Shown here: one piece after another, positions 1 through 10,172 of the stretch
How the letters are laid out: each line of letters opens with the position of its first letter
Position numbering within the stretch: position 1 is the first letter of the stretch
Notes under the pieces: generated by a model
Databases searched by the model: none
What the model saw: only the letters and a program-made list of their open reading frames with translations
What the model was told of the DNA's origin: nothing
Position numbers and translations under genes: made by a program
Source: Tritrichomonas musculus
Lineage: Eukaryota > Parabasalia > Tritrichomonadida > Tritrichomonadidae
Direction: 5' to 3'
NCBI GenBank assembly: GCA_039105265.1
Contig: JAPFFF010000048.1
Span: 682,001-746,000 of the forward strand
Length of the DNA stretch: 64,000 nt

Positions 1-3000
1 TGCCTTGCAATCGGTTATAACTAAGTTATCAAAGACCGTTGGCTCTTCGACAACTTTATCAGCCCTGTAGTAGATACAACCGCCGCCTTTTGTTGTTTCA
101 CAGTGAGTGAATTTGGCTTCAATTACTTGAATTGCATGATTTGTCAATGAAATTGCACCTCCTTCTTCGTCTGATTTAATGTTATTGAATTCAGAACGCC
201 TGATTCTAACTGTTGGAATATCTCGTATCTTGTCTTCAGTGAGATCACAACGTTCACTTCCATCACAAATTTGAGATTTTAATGTGCATTGATTTGTGTC
301 TTTATTCAATTCAAAACCTTCAATGCAACTCATACAAATTACAGCACCATTTTGTATGCCACAAACTTGACAATCAGGCAGTCCACATTTCTTACAATAA
401 CGACCTGATTCTTGTTTATCAAAGTAGTAACCTTCATTACATGAAAGACAATCCTTTTCAGTACTTCCATCACATTCCTTGCATGATTCATGACATATGA
501 TTGCGCATTTGCCATTCACGTATGAATAAGACTCGGCACATTTTGAGCACACAAAGTTGCAGTTCGCACCAGACTCATCACATTCATTATTATTGCATTC
601 TAAACAGTTTGGATCAACATTAGAACATGGAGAACAAGTCAAATAATTACCACTTGTCGAAGATACATAATAACCGACAGAACAAGAAAGGCAATATTTA
701 TTTGATCCTTCAGTGCAAGTTGCACAAGCTTTGTTGCATTCATAACAAGATTCAAAGAATTCATCTTTATAATAACCATCTAAACATTCTCTACAAGTAG
801 CAGCATGCTCGCCAATGATGCATTTCTTGCAGCCTTCTAAAGGACACTTGACACACGTGTTATTAATGATGTAATAGCCACTGTGACATGTCAAGCAAGT
901 TGATTGTGTTCGTTCACATGTTTGACAATCAGGAGAACATTCAACATCGCATGATCCAGCACCATCGTATAAATGACCAGCAACACAACTAGTACAATGA
1001 GTAGCAGATGTACAAGTTGCACAAGGTGAATTACATTTGACACATTTATTATCTTCTTTATAGAATCCTTCCAAACATTCATTACAGATCAAATTGCCCG
1101 AATCATCTTTTGAACATTTTCGACAATTTGAAGGACAAGAAGAACAATTCACATATTTTTCATTTCGTGAACTTACATAAAAAGTGTCGAGGCATTCAGT
1201 ACATTTATTTTTGGCTTCATCACATCGTTTGCATCCTTTTTGACATGCTTCACAATCAGGCGATGAAATTCCATCATAAAGTCTGAATCCATCATTACAA
1301 ACAGTGCATATTTCATCATCAGTGCATTCCGCACAAGCGAATTCACAAGGTCCACAAATTGGAATGTCTTCATATGTTTCATAATCAAATTTTGTTGTGT
1401 GCCAATATCCAACAGCGCAATCAACACAGTTTGAATCACGAGGTCCGTCACATGTTTTACATGCTGGATCGCATTCAATGCATTGTCTAAGTTTTCTATC
1501 AAAGTAAAAGCCTGGATCACATTCATAACAATCATTCTCTGTTGGTCCGGTGCATTCAAAACATACATCCGAGCACGGTGCACACGTTCCATCTTCCAAA
1601 GGATAAAATTCTGGATCACAATCATAACAACCGTTTTTATCACAAAGAGTACAATTTGGCGGACATTTAATACAATGATCAGTATCATCAAAAACATAAC
1701 CAGCTGCACATTCAGTACATTTGTTAGTTCCATCATTGCATGTTCGACAAGAAACGTCGCATTTTGTGCATAATTTATTATTCAAATAAAAGCCATTTGA
1801 ACAAGATGAACAAACAGTGTCCGATTCACATTCAAGGCAGCCATCAGGACATTTAACGCACGTATTCTCATTCATCCTGAATCCAGGAAGACAAGAAGTA
1901 CAAAAGGTTGAAGTGTCCTTGCATGAAAGACATCCGTCAGCGCACTTTTCGCACTTGTCTTTATAGAGAAAATATTGCGAAATGCATGAAGTGCAGAAAT
2001 CTTTATCATAGCAGGTTAAACAAGTATCAGGACAAGCTGAACAAACAACAGTGTTATCTTGGTACATATGCGAAACATAAGAGTCATCTGCACATTCTAA
2101 GCATTCTTTATTTGATGAATAAGACGATACAAATCGGCACTTTTTACAATGCAAATCAGCTCCACAAGTAACGCAGATTCCGTTTCGATCTAGTAAGAAA
2201 CCATCAATGCATGTCGTGCAATCTGTGGGACTGTTGCATGCCTTGCAATTTTCAGCACAATTTGAACATGAATTTGAATGGTCAATATATTGACCTTCTC
2301 TGCATTTCGTGCAATTGTCTTTTGTACCTTCACAAGCCTTACATTTCGTATCACATTCTGTGCATTCCTTTCCAGATAAGAAAAATCCTTCTTTACATTG
2401 TGTACAGTCGCTGCTAGTTTCACCATTACAGTTTTGGCATGATGAGTGGCATTTGATACATTTGCCATTTCCATTCTTAAAGTATCCTTCTTTGCATTGA
2501 GAGCATTTTTCACTGTTTTCGCATGTAATACAATTTGGGTCGCATGAAATGCAATAATGTTTGGTTTCATCTTGTATTTGATCAATGAACCCATTAGGAC
2601 ATTTTGTACATTGGTAATCTTCGGTGCCTGAACATTCAAGGCATGACGAATGACACTTTTTGCATTGATTTTCAGATAAAACAAAGCCTGAAAGACAATC
2701 TGAACATTCATGCTCCCCTGATTGGCTACATGTTTTACAATTATCCGTTGGACATCGTTCACACGATCCGTAATATCCATTTTTCTTTAAATAAAATCCA
2801 TCATAACAGTCGGTACAATAATTATCTTCAAAAGATGAGCATTCTTTGCAAGTTTTATGGCAGGGAGTGCATATAACAGGATAATCATCTTCATCAACGT
2901 AATATCCTGATTCGCATTCATAGCAATAATCTTCATCAACACAAGAAAGGCAATGTGGAGAACAGTCATCAGAGGCTGCTTTTGATATTAACAAAAATAA

Positions 3001-3045
3001 TATTAACAAAGCTAAATAAAAATTTGTTTGTAAAAAGTCTTTCAT
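1..3045 (-). CDS. Cysteine-rich, Pmp-like surface protein (C-terminus beyond window)
   Basis: The ATG at 3045-3043 opens a frame that stays open to the left edge, about 1015 codons. The N-terminus is a signal-peptide-like stretch with hydrophobic core YLALLILFLLI. About 900 residues of Cys-rich modules follow, with recurring CxxC pairs and Gly-Phe/Tyr-Tyr turns, as in growth-factor-receptor/furin-like domains. Over the last ~240 bases visible (positions 1-240) the style changes to beta-helix-like repeats containing EEGGAI and TKGGGCI, resembling the GGAI repeats of Pmp-like proteins. Trichomonads carry a family of such Chlamydia Pmp-like surface proteins; by analogy this one would be secreted or membrane-anchored and exposed on the cell surface. 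Whether a C-terminal membrane anchor exists cannot be seen. Several shorter open frames on both strands over this gene are by-products of its repetitive Cys codons. The family assignment is an inference from motif style; the reading frame itself is secure. Confidence 0.8.
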   Translation of the reverse strand, partial: MKDFLQTNFYLALLILFLLISKAASDDCSPHCLSCVDEDYCYECESGYYVDEDDYPVICTPCHKTCKECSSFEDNYCTDCYDGFYLKKNGYYGSCERCPTDNCKTCSQSGEHECSDCLSGFVLSENQCKKCHSSCLECSGTEDYQCTKCPNGFIDQIQDETKHYCISCDPNCITCENSEKCSQCKEGYFKNGNGKCIKCHSSCQNCNGETSSDCTQCKEGFFLSGKECTECDTKCKACEGTKDNCTKCREGQYIDHSNSCSNCAENCKACNSPTDCTTCIDGFLLDRNGICVTCGADLHCKKCRFVSSYSSNKECLECADDSYVSHMYQDNTVVCSACPDTCLTCYDKDFCTSCISQYFLYKDKCEKCADGCLSCKDTSTFCTSCLPGFRMNENTCVKCPDGCLECESDTVCSSCSNGFYLNNKLCTKCDVSCRTCNDGTNKCTECAAGYVFDDTDHCIKCPPNCTLCDKNGCYDCDPEFYPLEDGTCAPCSDVCFECTGPTENDCYECDPGFYFDRKLRQCIECDPACKTCDGPRDSNCVDCAVGYWHTTKFDYETYEDIPICGPCEFACAECTDDEICTVCNDGFRLYDGISSPDCEACQKGCKRCDEAKNKCTECLDTFYVSSRNEKYVNCSSCPSNCRKCSKDDSGNLICNECLEGFYKEDNKCVKCNSPCATCTSATHCTSCVAGHLYDGAGSCDVECSPDCQTCERTQSTCLTCHSGYYIINNTCVKCPLEGCKKCIIGEHAATCRECLDGYYKDEFFESCYECNKACATCTEGSNKYCLSCSVGYYVSSTSGNYLTCSPCSNVDPNCLECNNNECDESGANCNFVCSKCAESYSYVNGKCAIICHESCKECDGSTEKDCLSCNEGYYFDKQESGRYCKKCGLPDCQVCGIQNGAVICMSCIEGFELNKDTNQCTLKSQICDGSERCDLTEDKIRDIPTVRIRRSEFNNIKSDEEGGAISLTNHAIQVIEAKFTHCETTKGGGCIYYRADKVVEEPTVFDNLVITDCKA

Positions 3046-4654
3046 AAACTTATAATAAAATATTTAACAAATAATTGTAAAAAATGAAATAACATTTGTA
3101 TTGAAAATTTGAATTAACTCAAAATTTGAATGAATCATAAAAAAATAAAAATATTTATAATGTAAAATATTAATAAAATAATCATTTATATCATGCTTTA
3201 ATTCAAAGTATGATTTCAATAAAAGATAGAACTGTTTCTATGAATCAATTGAAAGTTATTGTAATAATTGAAGCAATGATCGTTTCATTCTCATATTTGT
3301 TAAAAATTATTATATTTTCATAAAATTATTTTATCCTCAAATTCAATTGATATAATAATCTTATATTTTAAAAATTTTTATTAAAATATAATGATTTTTT
3401 AAAAAAATAAATTTTCGTAAAATCATAACTCCACTTTTTGAATTCCTAATATCACTTCATAAACGTTGCGTCTGAAAATTCAAAATATTGGCCGAATCTT
3501 TTGAATATTAATTTATTATAATAGGGCTTTTGTATTGTTTTTGAATAATTTATGGGTAAAAATCATATATAATGGATGATAATTCAAATTTTGAAGGAAA
3601 ATTGAAATAATATCAATTTCAATAAACTGAATAATATGTAAACTTAATAAAATAATCCACACGTTAGTACACTTTTCAAGTATTTTTATCTTTTCATATA
3701 AGCAAATTTATTTTCTCATATCTAATATTTATATATATATATTTGAAATCAATCATAAAATCTTCTAAAATGCTTAGATTCACCTCATTTTCAAGCTTTT
3801 TTTAAAAAATATGAAAATTCAATGCATTTTATATTTTGGATTATTGAATTTGAAAAGAATTGAATAGAATATAAAATGAAAAATACTATTTTCTCCCTAG
3901 CCATGAATATAAATTTTTGTTATTTGATTTTTGGTATATGAAAATTAAATCAAAAAATATTAGATTTAGCCGGAGGATTTATTTTTTCCTTTTGTTGTTA
4001 TTGAGTTTTGAATCATAATTAGGTATAGAAATTTTTTTGGAACAAATAAAAAAAACTGGTCAGACAATTTTTTACGTACATCTTAACTTTATATTAAAAA
4101 TTAAAAAATAAATAGAGGAAAAATATTTTGTCAGATCTTTTTATTTGGCCTTTTTTTGTAGGTCAATTTCATATTTCTAATCGTTATTCTTTTTTTTACT
4201 CAAAATTGCGTAATATTTATTCTTTTATCCCTCATAAAGCTCACCAAGTTCTTTAAAATTGTGTATTAAACGTTTTGAACACCAAATTTACATAAAAATT
4301 AACGTCTTAAAATTACGTTAAAATCTTTGAAAAACTACCAATATCAAACAAAAAGCAAAATATTCATACAAAAAGTACCTGAATAAATAAAAAACACTCA
4401 TTGAAAACAACTTTTTTATTTTTTTCAAATTTCATTTTATTTCATTTGCTCTTTTTTTCAAATAGCAATCGACTCTATCATTTATTTTCTGATATAGATC
4501 TTGATATTCTCAGAAATTTTCTCATTTTTTGATATTTTAAGAAAAATATCTCAACTAATATGCAAAGGTTTTAGCAAATATTAAAATATTTACTGATATT
4601 TCCAATTATATATTCACATCCAGCAAATTATTTTAAACAATTATTGGTAAATTA
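3046..4654. other. AT-rich spacer
   Basis: No coding stretch can be supported. The sequence is very AT-rich with many short A/T runs and stops in all frames. It ends at the GGGGG terminus of the transposon starting at 4655. Confidence 0.6.
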
Positions 4655-4752
4655 GGGGGTTTTCGAAAAAAAAAAATGTTTCTTAAAAATATATGTTTTT
4701 CCGAAAATTTTTATTTTTTCTGAAAAAAAAAGTTTTCCGAAAATTTTTATTT

Positions 4753-4931
4753 AGACAATCGTTTTTCCTGTCGGACGACTTTTTGAGGGCATTTTTCTCT
4801 CAAAAAGTGGTGCTAAACATCAGAGGTTGTATCAAAAAGTGAAATTCTCTCAATTATTTTGATAGTAATTTGCAGTGAAAAAGTGAAATTCTCTCAATTT
4901 ATTTTGATAGTAATTTGCAGTGAAAAAGTGG
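4753..4931 (+). repeat. Left TIR of nested MULE
   Basis: Reverse complement of 6056-6234, with one or two outermost mismatches. It contains the internal direct repeat AAAAAGTGAAATTCTCTCAA twice. Confidence 0.85.
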
Positions 4932-5009
4932 AATATTGATTCAAAAAGTTGTTTGCTTTTTGAAAATATTATTTAAAAAATACATTTTTTATGTCGTTAA
5001 TTAGTGATC

Positions 5010-5624
5010 ATGAACCAAACAAATCAAATCATCATTTCATGCTCAAAAATTCAAAATACTAAGTTTCCTGCTGAGATCAATGGAATTGAATATGAATCTT
5101 TAACAAATTATGTTCATCAAATCTCGCATCAAGCATTTCTCCCATTTTCAGCTCATGAAACATCAAAAGATAGAGCATCAGTTACTTATGGTTGCACTTT
5201 TTCTTCAATAGGATGCACAGCAAAATTAGTTTTTAAACAATCTCAATCATTTAATTCAGATTTTTATTATTCGTTCGATCTTCAAAACAGTATTCTTACT
5301 CATAGTCAACATCTGCTAGATAGGCGTTTTATCGAAGATCATCGCAATTGCTTGACAAGTAAGCAAATCCAGGATATTAGATTTCAAACGGAGCTTGGCG
5401 TTTTGCCTGGAAGAATAAGAACAAATGTAAACGTTGATACTGGAAGTGATATTTACTATAGCATTCGACGCCCTATTTTACGTTATTTAAATAATGAAAG
5501 TTTAGATTCTCTAATAGAAAAACTCAGAAATGGAAATGAAAAATTAATTAAAATCTCAAAACCAAATGATACATTAATCATTATTTTTTTATCTTTTTTT
5601 ATCATTATTCTTATTTTGTTTTAA
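5010..5624 (+). CDS. Truncated MULE-transposase-like protein (N-terminal domain only)
   Basis: The frame encodes about 204 residues from the ATG at 5010. A zinc-finger-like section (CTFSSIGCTAKLVFK followed by HSQHLLDRRF) precedes a section ending in PGRIRTNVNVDTGSDIYYSIRR. That arrangement parallels the N-terminal part of the full MULE transposase at 15104-17037, which has PPAQIRTNCSINSNSDIFYE at the same place. No DDE catalytic core follows, and the product ends in a hydrophobic run rich in Ile, Phe and Leu. This is probably the DNA-binding remnant of a transposase kept in a non-autonomous element. Whether it is expressed, or acts as a repressor of transposition, is unknown. Confidence 0.6.
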   Translation: MNQTNQIIISCSKIQNTKFPAEINGIEYESLTNYVHQISHQAFLPFSAHETSKDRASVTYGCTFSSIGCTAKLVFKQSQSFNSDFYYSFDLQNSILTHSQHLLDRRFIEDHRNCLTSKQIQDIRFQTELGVLPGRIRTNVNVDTGSDIYYSIRRPILRYLNNESLDSLIEKLRNGNEKLIKISKPNDTLIIIFLSFFIIILILF

Positions 5625-6055
5625 AAAAAATTCAATTAAAAATAATCGTTTTTTATAAATTCAAAAGTTTATATAATTCAAAAATAAGAAAAAAACTATT
5701 CAAAAAAATAGACAAAAGAATGAGTTATTTTAACTTTTAGTAACATTTTTAACATCTCGACAATACGTATAAAATCATTTATATTATAATCATTGAAGCT
5801 GGATTTGTTATTTGATGAATATTATTTGTATTCATATTTATGATGCGCAAGATTAGTTAAGAATTGAATTAAAAAACATATTAAGATGTTTTGTTTGCTC
5901 TTCGTAACATTGAATAAAAAGGTTTATAATTGTTCTTTGTACAACGAAAAAATAAAAGCATGGCTATTCATATGCCAAAATTATTTTTTCTGAAAAAGTC
6001 GATTTTCCATTATTGAAAAGTTTTTCAATATTGTGAAGAAAATATATAATTATAT

Positions 6056-6234
6056 CCACTTTTTCACTGCAAATTACTATCAAAATAAATTGAGAGAATT
6101 TCACTTTTTCACTGCAAATTACTATCAAAATAATTGAGAGAATTTCACTTTTTGATACAACCTCTGATGTTTAGCACCACTTTTTGAGAGAAAAATGCCC
6201 TCAAAAAGTCGTCCGACAGGAAAAACGATTGCCC
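6056..6234 (-). repeat. Right TIR of nested MULE
   Basis: Inverted partner of 4753-4931. It is followed directly by the second copy of the 9-bp target duplication at 6235-6243. Confidence 0.85.
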
Positions 6235-6690
6235 TTTTTATTTTTTCTGAAAAAAAAAGTTTTCCGAAAAATTATCTTTTTTCTGAAAATTTTAAAAAAC
6301 AACCATGACCCCCTACTCACAGTTGTGAAATTATATATAAAATCAATATATTGCTTTAATTTTTCATAAAAGTATTAATAAAGTATAAAAATATATATTA
6401 TTATATATAAGAAAAATATTTTTTTTATAAGTATTAAATTAAACTATATTTTCTATTTTTTCTATTTTATTTTATTTTTTACCAATACGATAGAAACTTT
6501 TTCAGAGAAATAAAATGTTGATTAAAAAGAGATTTTTTTTAATTAAAAAAAAAACATTTATATTAAAAATAATATAGTATTTGTAATTATGCGTTAATTT
6601 ACGTTAAAGTTTATTTATAAACGGAAATAGTTGTCGGTTTAAATTTAATTTTTTCCGTTTTTTTTTTTCACCTGTTTGTTATTGATAAGT

Positions 6691-6695
6691 TCATT
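6691..6695 (+). promoter_or_regulatory. Initiator-like TCATT upstream of the transposase ATG
   Basis: TCATT lies 9 bases before the ATG at 6704. It fits the TCAYW initiator core known from Trichomonas promoters. Confidence 0.45.
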
Positions 6696-6703
6696 TTTAT
6701 AAA

Positions 6704-7825
6704 ATGGAAGAAGCAATCAGCCACTACCAAGATCTCGAAGATGAGTACCAACGTGGGAACTTTAATGCTGGCCCAAGTTCCTATGAAGAAGAAGAAGATG
6801 ATGATTTCGAAGATCCCAAAACAACTAAAATAATTGCTGAAGAAATCATTGAATCACAAGATGATTATACGATGAAATTGCTTACCAACTTCACGGTTCA
6901 AGAATTTAATGATTTGTATGATATAGTTGGCCATGTTATCTCTAGAGGTCTCCACAAAGATTCATATGTTACTTCCAGATCAAGATTCCTCATAACATTG
7001 TGTTTCTGTAAATACAATGAAAAATGGAAGAAACTCGGGTTTTATTTTGGCATTAATTTCAGCTATGCACAAAGGATTGTTATTCAAATCATTGCAAAAA
7101 CCCAGCAACTACTTAGTTCCAGATTTATAAAATGGATCGGTGTCATGAGCAGAATTACCGATTTCAACATTTACAACCAAGACTGGCCTACATTACTTGG
7201 TTCTTTAGACGCGACAGTCCAAATGATTAAAAGACCCAGTGATGCAGATGTGCAGAAAACGTTTTATTCAGGCAAACACAAGTTCTGCTGTATGAAAACA
7301 CAAGCATTTGTCTCACCTACTGGTTTGTTGATTCATTGCTCGAAACCAGTAGAAGGATCAATTCATGACTTCAAACTCTTCTGTATGAGCAACCTAGATG
7401 AATTAATTTTTAAAGAAAATGAGCAATGTCAGCTTATTCTTTCCAAAGATTGCATTACATTGGCTGATGCTGGGTATCAGGGACTTGCAAAAAAGATACC
7501 AGGTGCAGTAACACCATTCAAAAAAACAAGAACAACTGGCCTTTCAGAAGAAATGATTGAACTTAACCAGAAAGTCTCAAAAAGTCGAATCATAGTGGAG
7601 AATTGGTTTGGGAGGAATAAATCTTTGTGGGCAATCATGGGTTCAAAGTTCCGACTGAATCTCACATGTTATGAAAACTTTTGGATGTTCTGCGCTTCAT
7701 TGACCAATTATCACATTATGAAACATCCAATGAGAAATATTGAACGTGGAGAAGCCACAAAAGAAATCAATTCAAGCTTTACAGAAGATGATTCCAGCTC
7801 AATAACAGAAACCGAATCTTCTTGA
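6704..7825 (+). CDS. DDE superfamily transposase (DDE_Tnp_4 type)
   Basis: The product is 373 residues with an acidic N-terminal stretch (EEEEDDDFED) and a helical region at about residues 60-150, probably DNA-binding. A complete RNase-H-like catalytic triad follows: Asp169 in GSLDATVQ, Asp255 in LADAGYQG and Glu299 in VENWFGR. The GYQG motif and the VEN(W/F)FGR motif with a following Asn-Tyr are typical of DDE_Tnp_4 (PIF/Harbinger and IS5-like) nucleases. The frame is intact, contains no internal stop, and its codon use is less AT-biased than the surrounding DNA. A TCATT initiator sits 9 bases upstream. The gene lies inside long inverted repeats (4655-8934), so it is likely the mobilising enzyme of that element rather than a domesticated cellular gene. 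Its acidic and serine-rich tail (DDSSSITETESS) has no assigned role. Confidence 0.88.
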   Translation: MEEAISHYQDLEDEYQRGNFNAGPSSYEEEEDDDFEDPKTTKIIAEEIIESQDDYTMKLLTNFTVQEFNDLYDIVGHVISRGLHKDSYVTSRSRFLITLCFCKYNEKWKKLGFYFGINFSYAQRIVIQIIAKTQQLLSSRFIKWIGVMSRITDFNIYNQDWPTLLGSLDATVQMIKRPSDADVQKTFYSGKHKFCCMKTQAFVSPTGLLIHCSKPVEGSIHDFKLFCMSNLDELIFKENEQCQLILSKDCITLADAGYQGLAKKIPGAVTPFKKTRTTGLSEEMIELNQKVSKSRIIVENWFGRNKSLWAIMGSKFRLNLTCYENFWMFCASLTNYHIMKHPMRNIERGEATKEINSSFTEDDSSSITETESS

Positions 7826-8934
7826 AAGATTTAAACAAATAATTAATTAAGTAATAATAATAATAATAAAAAGGTCTAAGGTTTGATTGGGAATATCTAT
7901 TTTTTTTTGTTTTTTATTTTTGTTTTTGTTTTTATCTTTATTTTTTTTTTCCCAATTCTAATAGTTTTTATAAAATTACCACTATAATATTGTATTAATT
8001 ATTATTTATCTCTTAACTTAAAAAGCTTGTTGACTCTCATTATGATATAATGAGAAAAAAAAAATCCAAATTGGAGCTGTATTTGAGCCAAAATAAAGAA
8101 CTAAGATACTTAAAACTCTTGCAGTTGCTTATTAATATGCGAAAAAAGTTTAGATTGTATTAAATTGGTGAAATTTGCTGTTTCTTTTTGGAGAAATTTG
8201 CAGTTTTATTAAATTCTTATAAATTGTAGAACGCCATAGAATATGTTTTAAGAGTTTTTCTAAAAGCTCGGCTCCAATGATTATATATATATTCACATAA
8301 TGATCAACAATTGCACATCATGTTTCATTGTACCATGCATCGCTTCATATTGAATTGGAAAATCTCCAAATATTCGGCCTTTTTGCATAAGAATTTCGTT
8401 AAAATAACTAAAAAAATATAAAGAAATAACGTCATTGAATTCATACGTTTAATTCTTAAATTGTCAAAGAGACCATTTTTTGAATGTTGCTTTATATTTT
8501 CAAAATAATAATTACTAGCACCAAATATACTATTAAAGCAGAACAATATAGTATAAGCCAAGCAAAATGATAAAAACTTTATAAACTTTTGATTTTAAAT
8601 ATTTTTGATCATTGTCATTAATATAATGATATTATATTTAATTATACTTGCTACTAATATTATTTAAAAATCGAACAAACTATGCACAATATTAATCATT
8701 TATTGAAATACATTTAATATTGGGAATATTTGTATTTAAGAAAAAAAAAGTTTTTCGAAAAAATTAGTTTTTTCGAAAAAGTTTGGATAAATTAGCAAAA
8801 AGATGAAAAATTAGCAAAAACTAAAATTTTCCGAAAAAAGTTAATTTTTCGGAAAACTTTTTTTTTCAGAAAAATTATGGATTTTCAGAAAAAAACATAT
8901 TTTTCAGAAACATTTTTTTTTTTCGAAAACCCCC
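7826..8934. other. 3' region and right TIR of the DDE_Tnp_4 transposon
   Basis: A short (AAT)n run occurs near 7854-7870. From about 8735 the sequence becomes the right inverted repeat of TTTTCCGAAAA/TTTTTCAGAAA blocks ending in CCCCC at 8934. A 78-codon minus-strand frame at 8325-8561 has AT-driven composition and no recognisable motif. Confidence 0.6.
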
Positions 8935-9804
8935 TATTGTTAAATTTTTGATTATGTTAAAAATCTATCTAAAAGTTTGCAATTATGTATGATATTTTGT
9001 GAAATCATTAAATCTACTAACTTTTAGTTGTTATATCAAGATCTCTAAATCAAGTTATTTAAGAAAATACTCTATTTTCGAAATTCTCTCAAATTCTACA
9101 ATTATAGATATCAAAATGTCAAAGGATGTAAAAACAAAAAAATATAATATACGATATTATAAATAGAAATCTTATATTATGCTCGATATATTAAATATTA
9201 ATATTTTATACATATATTCAAATTTGACTGTATAAAATCATATAAAATAAAATCTCAGAAAATTGAGAATCATTCAAAAAAGAATTCAAAAAAAAACTTA
9301 AAGAACTAGAGAAATGATTTCTCGCATTTTTTGAAATTTTATTAGATAAATCGCAATAACATTTAAAATTATTAGTTTTGTACGGAGGAAATTTTTTTTT
9401 TTTGAGTCTTTTTCAATATCTCAAATAATTATTAGAAAATAATTAATTTAGAATAAAATAAAAAAAATCCTCCGGACATTTCTTTGTGCACATTCTAATT
9501 TTATAAAAAGAATTTAAAAAAAAGCAACAGAAAAATTTTTTTTCTCATATCGAATAAGCCCACTTTTTCAACTATACCCTTAAAATTCAAATTTAAATTA
9601 AATTTATAGAATAATTTTCCCGATTTTTTTTGTCCATATTCACATATAATTTATTATTAAAGCATTATAATTGATATCCAGGATTATTAAGGATTTTGTC
9701 TTGACAATTTTTCAATATTTATATTTTAAAATCATAATAAATTTGGCGCCAAAAAATCATAAAAAATTTTAAACAAAAATCGTGCTATAATTTGATATTT
9801 AATT
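8935..9804. other. AT-rich spacer with a small foldback
   Basis: No gene is visible. An imperfect inverted repeat lies at about 9385-9482: ACGGAGGAAATTTTTT on one side and AAAAAATCCTCCGG on the other. Confidence 0.5.
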
Positions 9805-10172
9805 ATGGATGAACAACTTGTTGCAGCAAAGAAGGCAAAACAAGATATTAGAGAATCAAAAAACTTTCTTCGATTGATAAGAAATATTATTTCTTTTAAA
9901 AAAGAAAATGATCTATTGAAAAAGCAATTAGATGAACAAAAAAAGTATAATTTTGATGAATTAATCATATAAAATATAATTCTCGAAGATTTAATAAAGC
10001 ATTCTCCAAATTCAAATTTTAAAAATGACGATTACAAGCAAGAAACCATCAATTTAGCATTGCAGATAAGATCAATATCACAAAAAGCATATGATATATT
10101 ACATAATAATTTATTTTTTCCAAATAAATCATATATTATGGTAAGATTTCACGAATCTAAATCTGATTTATA

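Larger units (their letters stand above)
4753..6234 (+). mobile_element. Non-autonomous MULE-type element nested in the outer transposon's TIR
   Basis: The element has inverted repeats of about 179 bp at 4753-4931 and 6056-6234, nearly identical and starting RGRCAATCGTTTTTCCTG. A perfect 9-bp target duplication TTTTTATTT flanks it at 4744-4752 and 6235-6243; 9-bp duplications are typical of Mutator-like elements. Each repeat contains two copies of a unit of about 57 bp with CTCTCAATT and TAGTAATTTGCAGTG. The only gene inside is a short open frame (5010-5624) resembling the N-terminal part of a MULE transposase, so the element probably needed a helper. Its terminus shares AATCGTTTTT with the larger MULE at 14501-17429. 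Confidence 0.85.
4655..8934 (+). mobile_element. DDE_Tnp_4-type DNA transposon with long TIRs, hosting a nested MULE
   Basis: The left end starts GGGGGTTTTCGAAAA and the right end, reverse-complemented, starts the same way. Both continue through AAATGTTTCT and repeated blocks TTTCTGAAAAAAAAAG and TTTTCCGAAAA. With the nested element (4753-6234 plus one target copy) removed, the left inverted repeat becomes continuous for about 180 bp and matches the right one (about 8735-8934). The trinucleotide ATT lies at 4651-4653 and 8936-8938, a possible 3-bp target duplication if the outermost A/T is counted in the element; a 2-bp TA reading is also possible. The only intact gene is the DDE_Tnp_4 transposase at 6704-7825. 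A 3-bp duplication and this transposase class would fit PIF/Harbinger, but no second Myb/SANT-type gene is seen, so the superfamily is tentative. Confidence 0.7.

Noticed and set aside
1173-2780. Several open frames on both strands (for example 1173-1736 and 2190-2780 minus, 1908-2171 plus)
   Set aside because: They lie out of frame over the long Cys-rich gene on 1-3045; their content follows from its repeated Cys/Gly codons.
6300-6318. GACCCCCTAC as an alternative right end of the outer transposon starting at 4655
   Set aside because: The match to the left terminus is only the C/G run; the end at 8934 matches over about 180 bp and encloses the transposase.
8325-8561. 78-codon minus-strand frame as second gene (Myb-like) of the DDE_Tnp_4 element
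   Set aside because: No SANT/MADF residues; hydrophobic, Phe/Ile-rich composition expected of AT-rich noncoding DNA.
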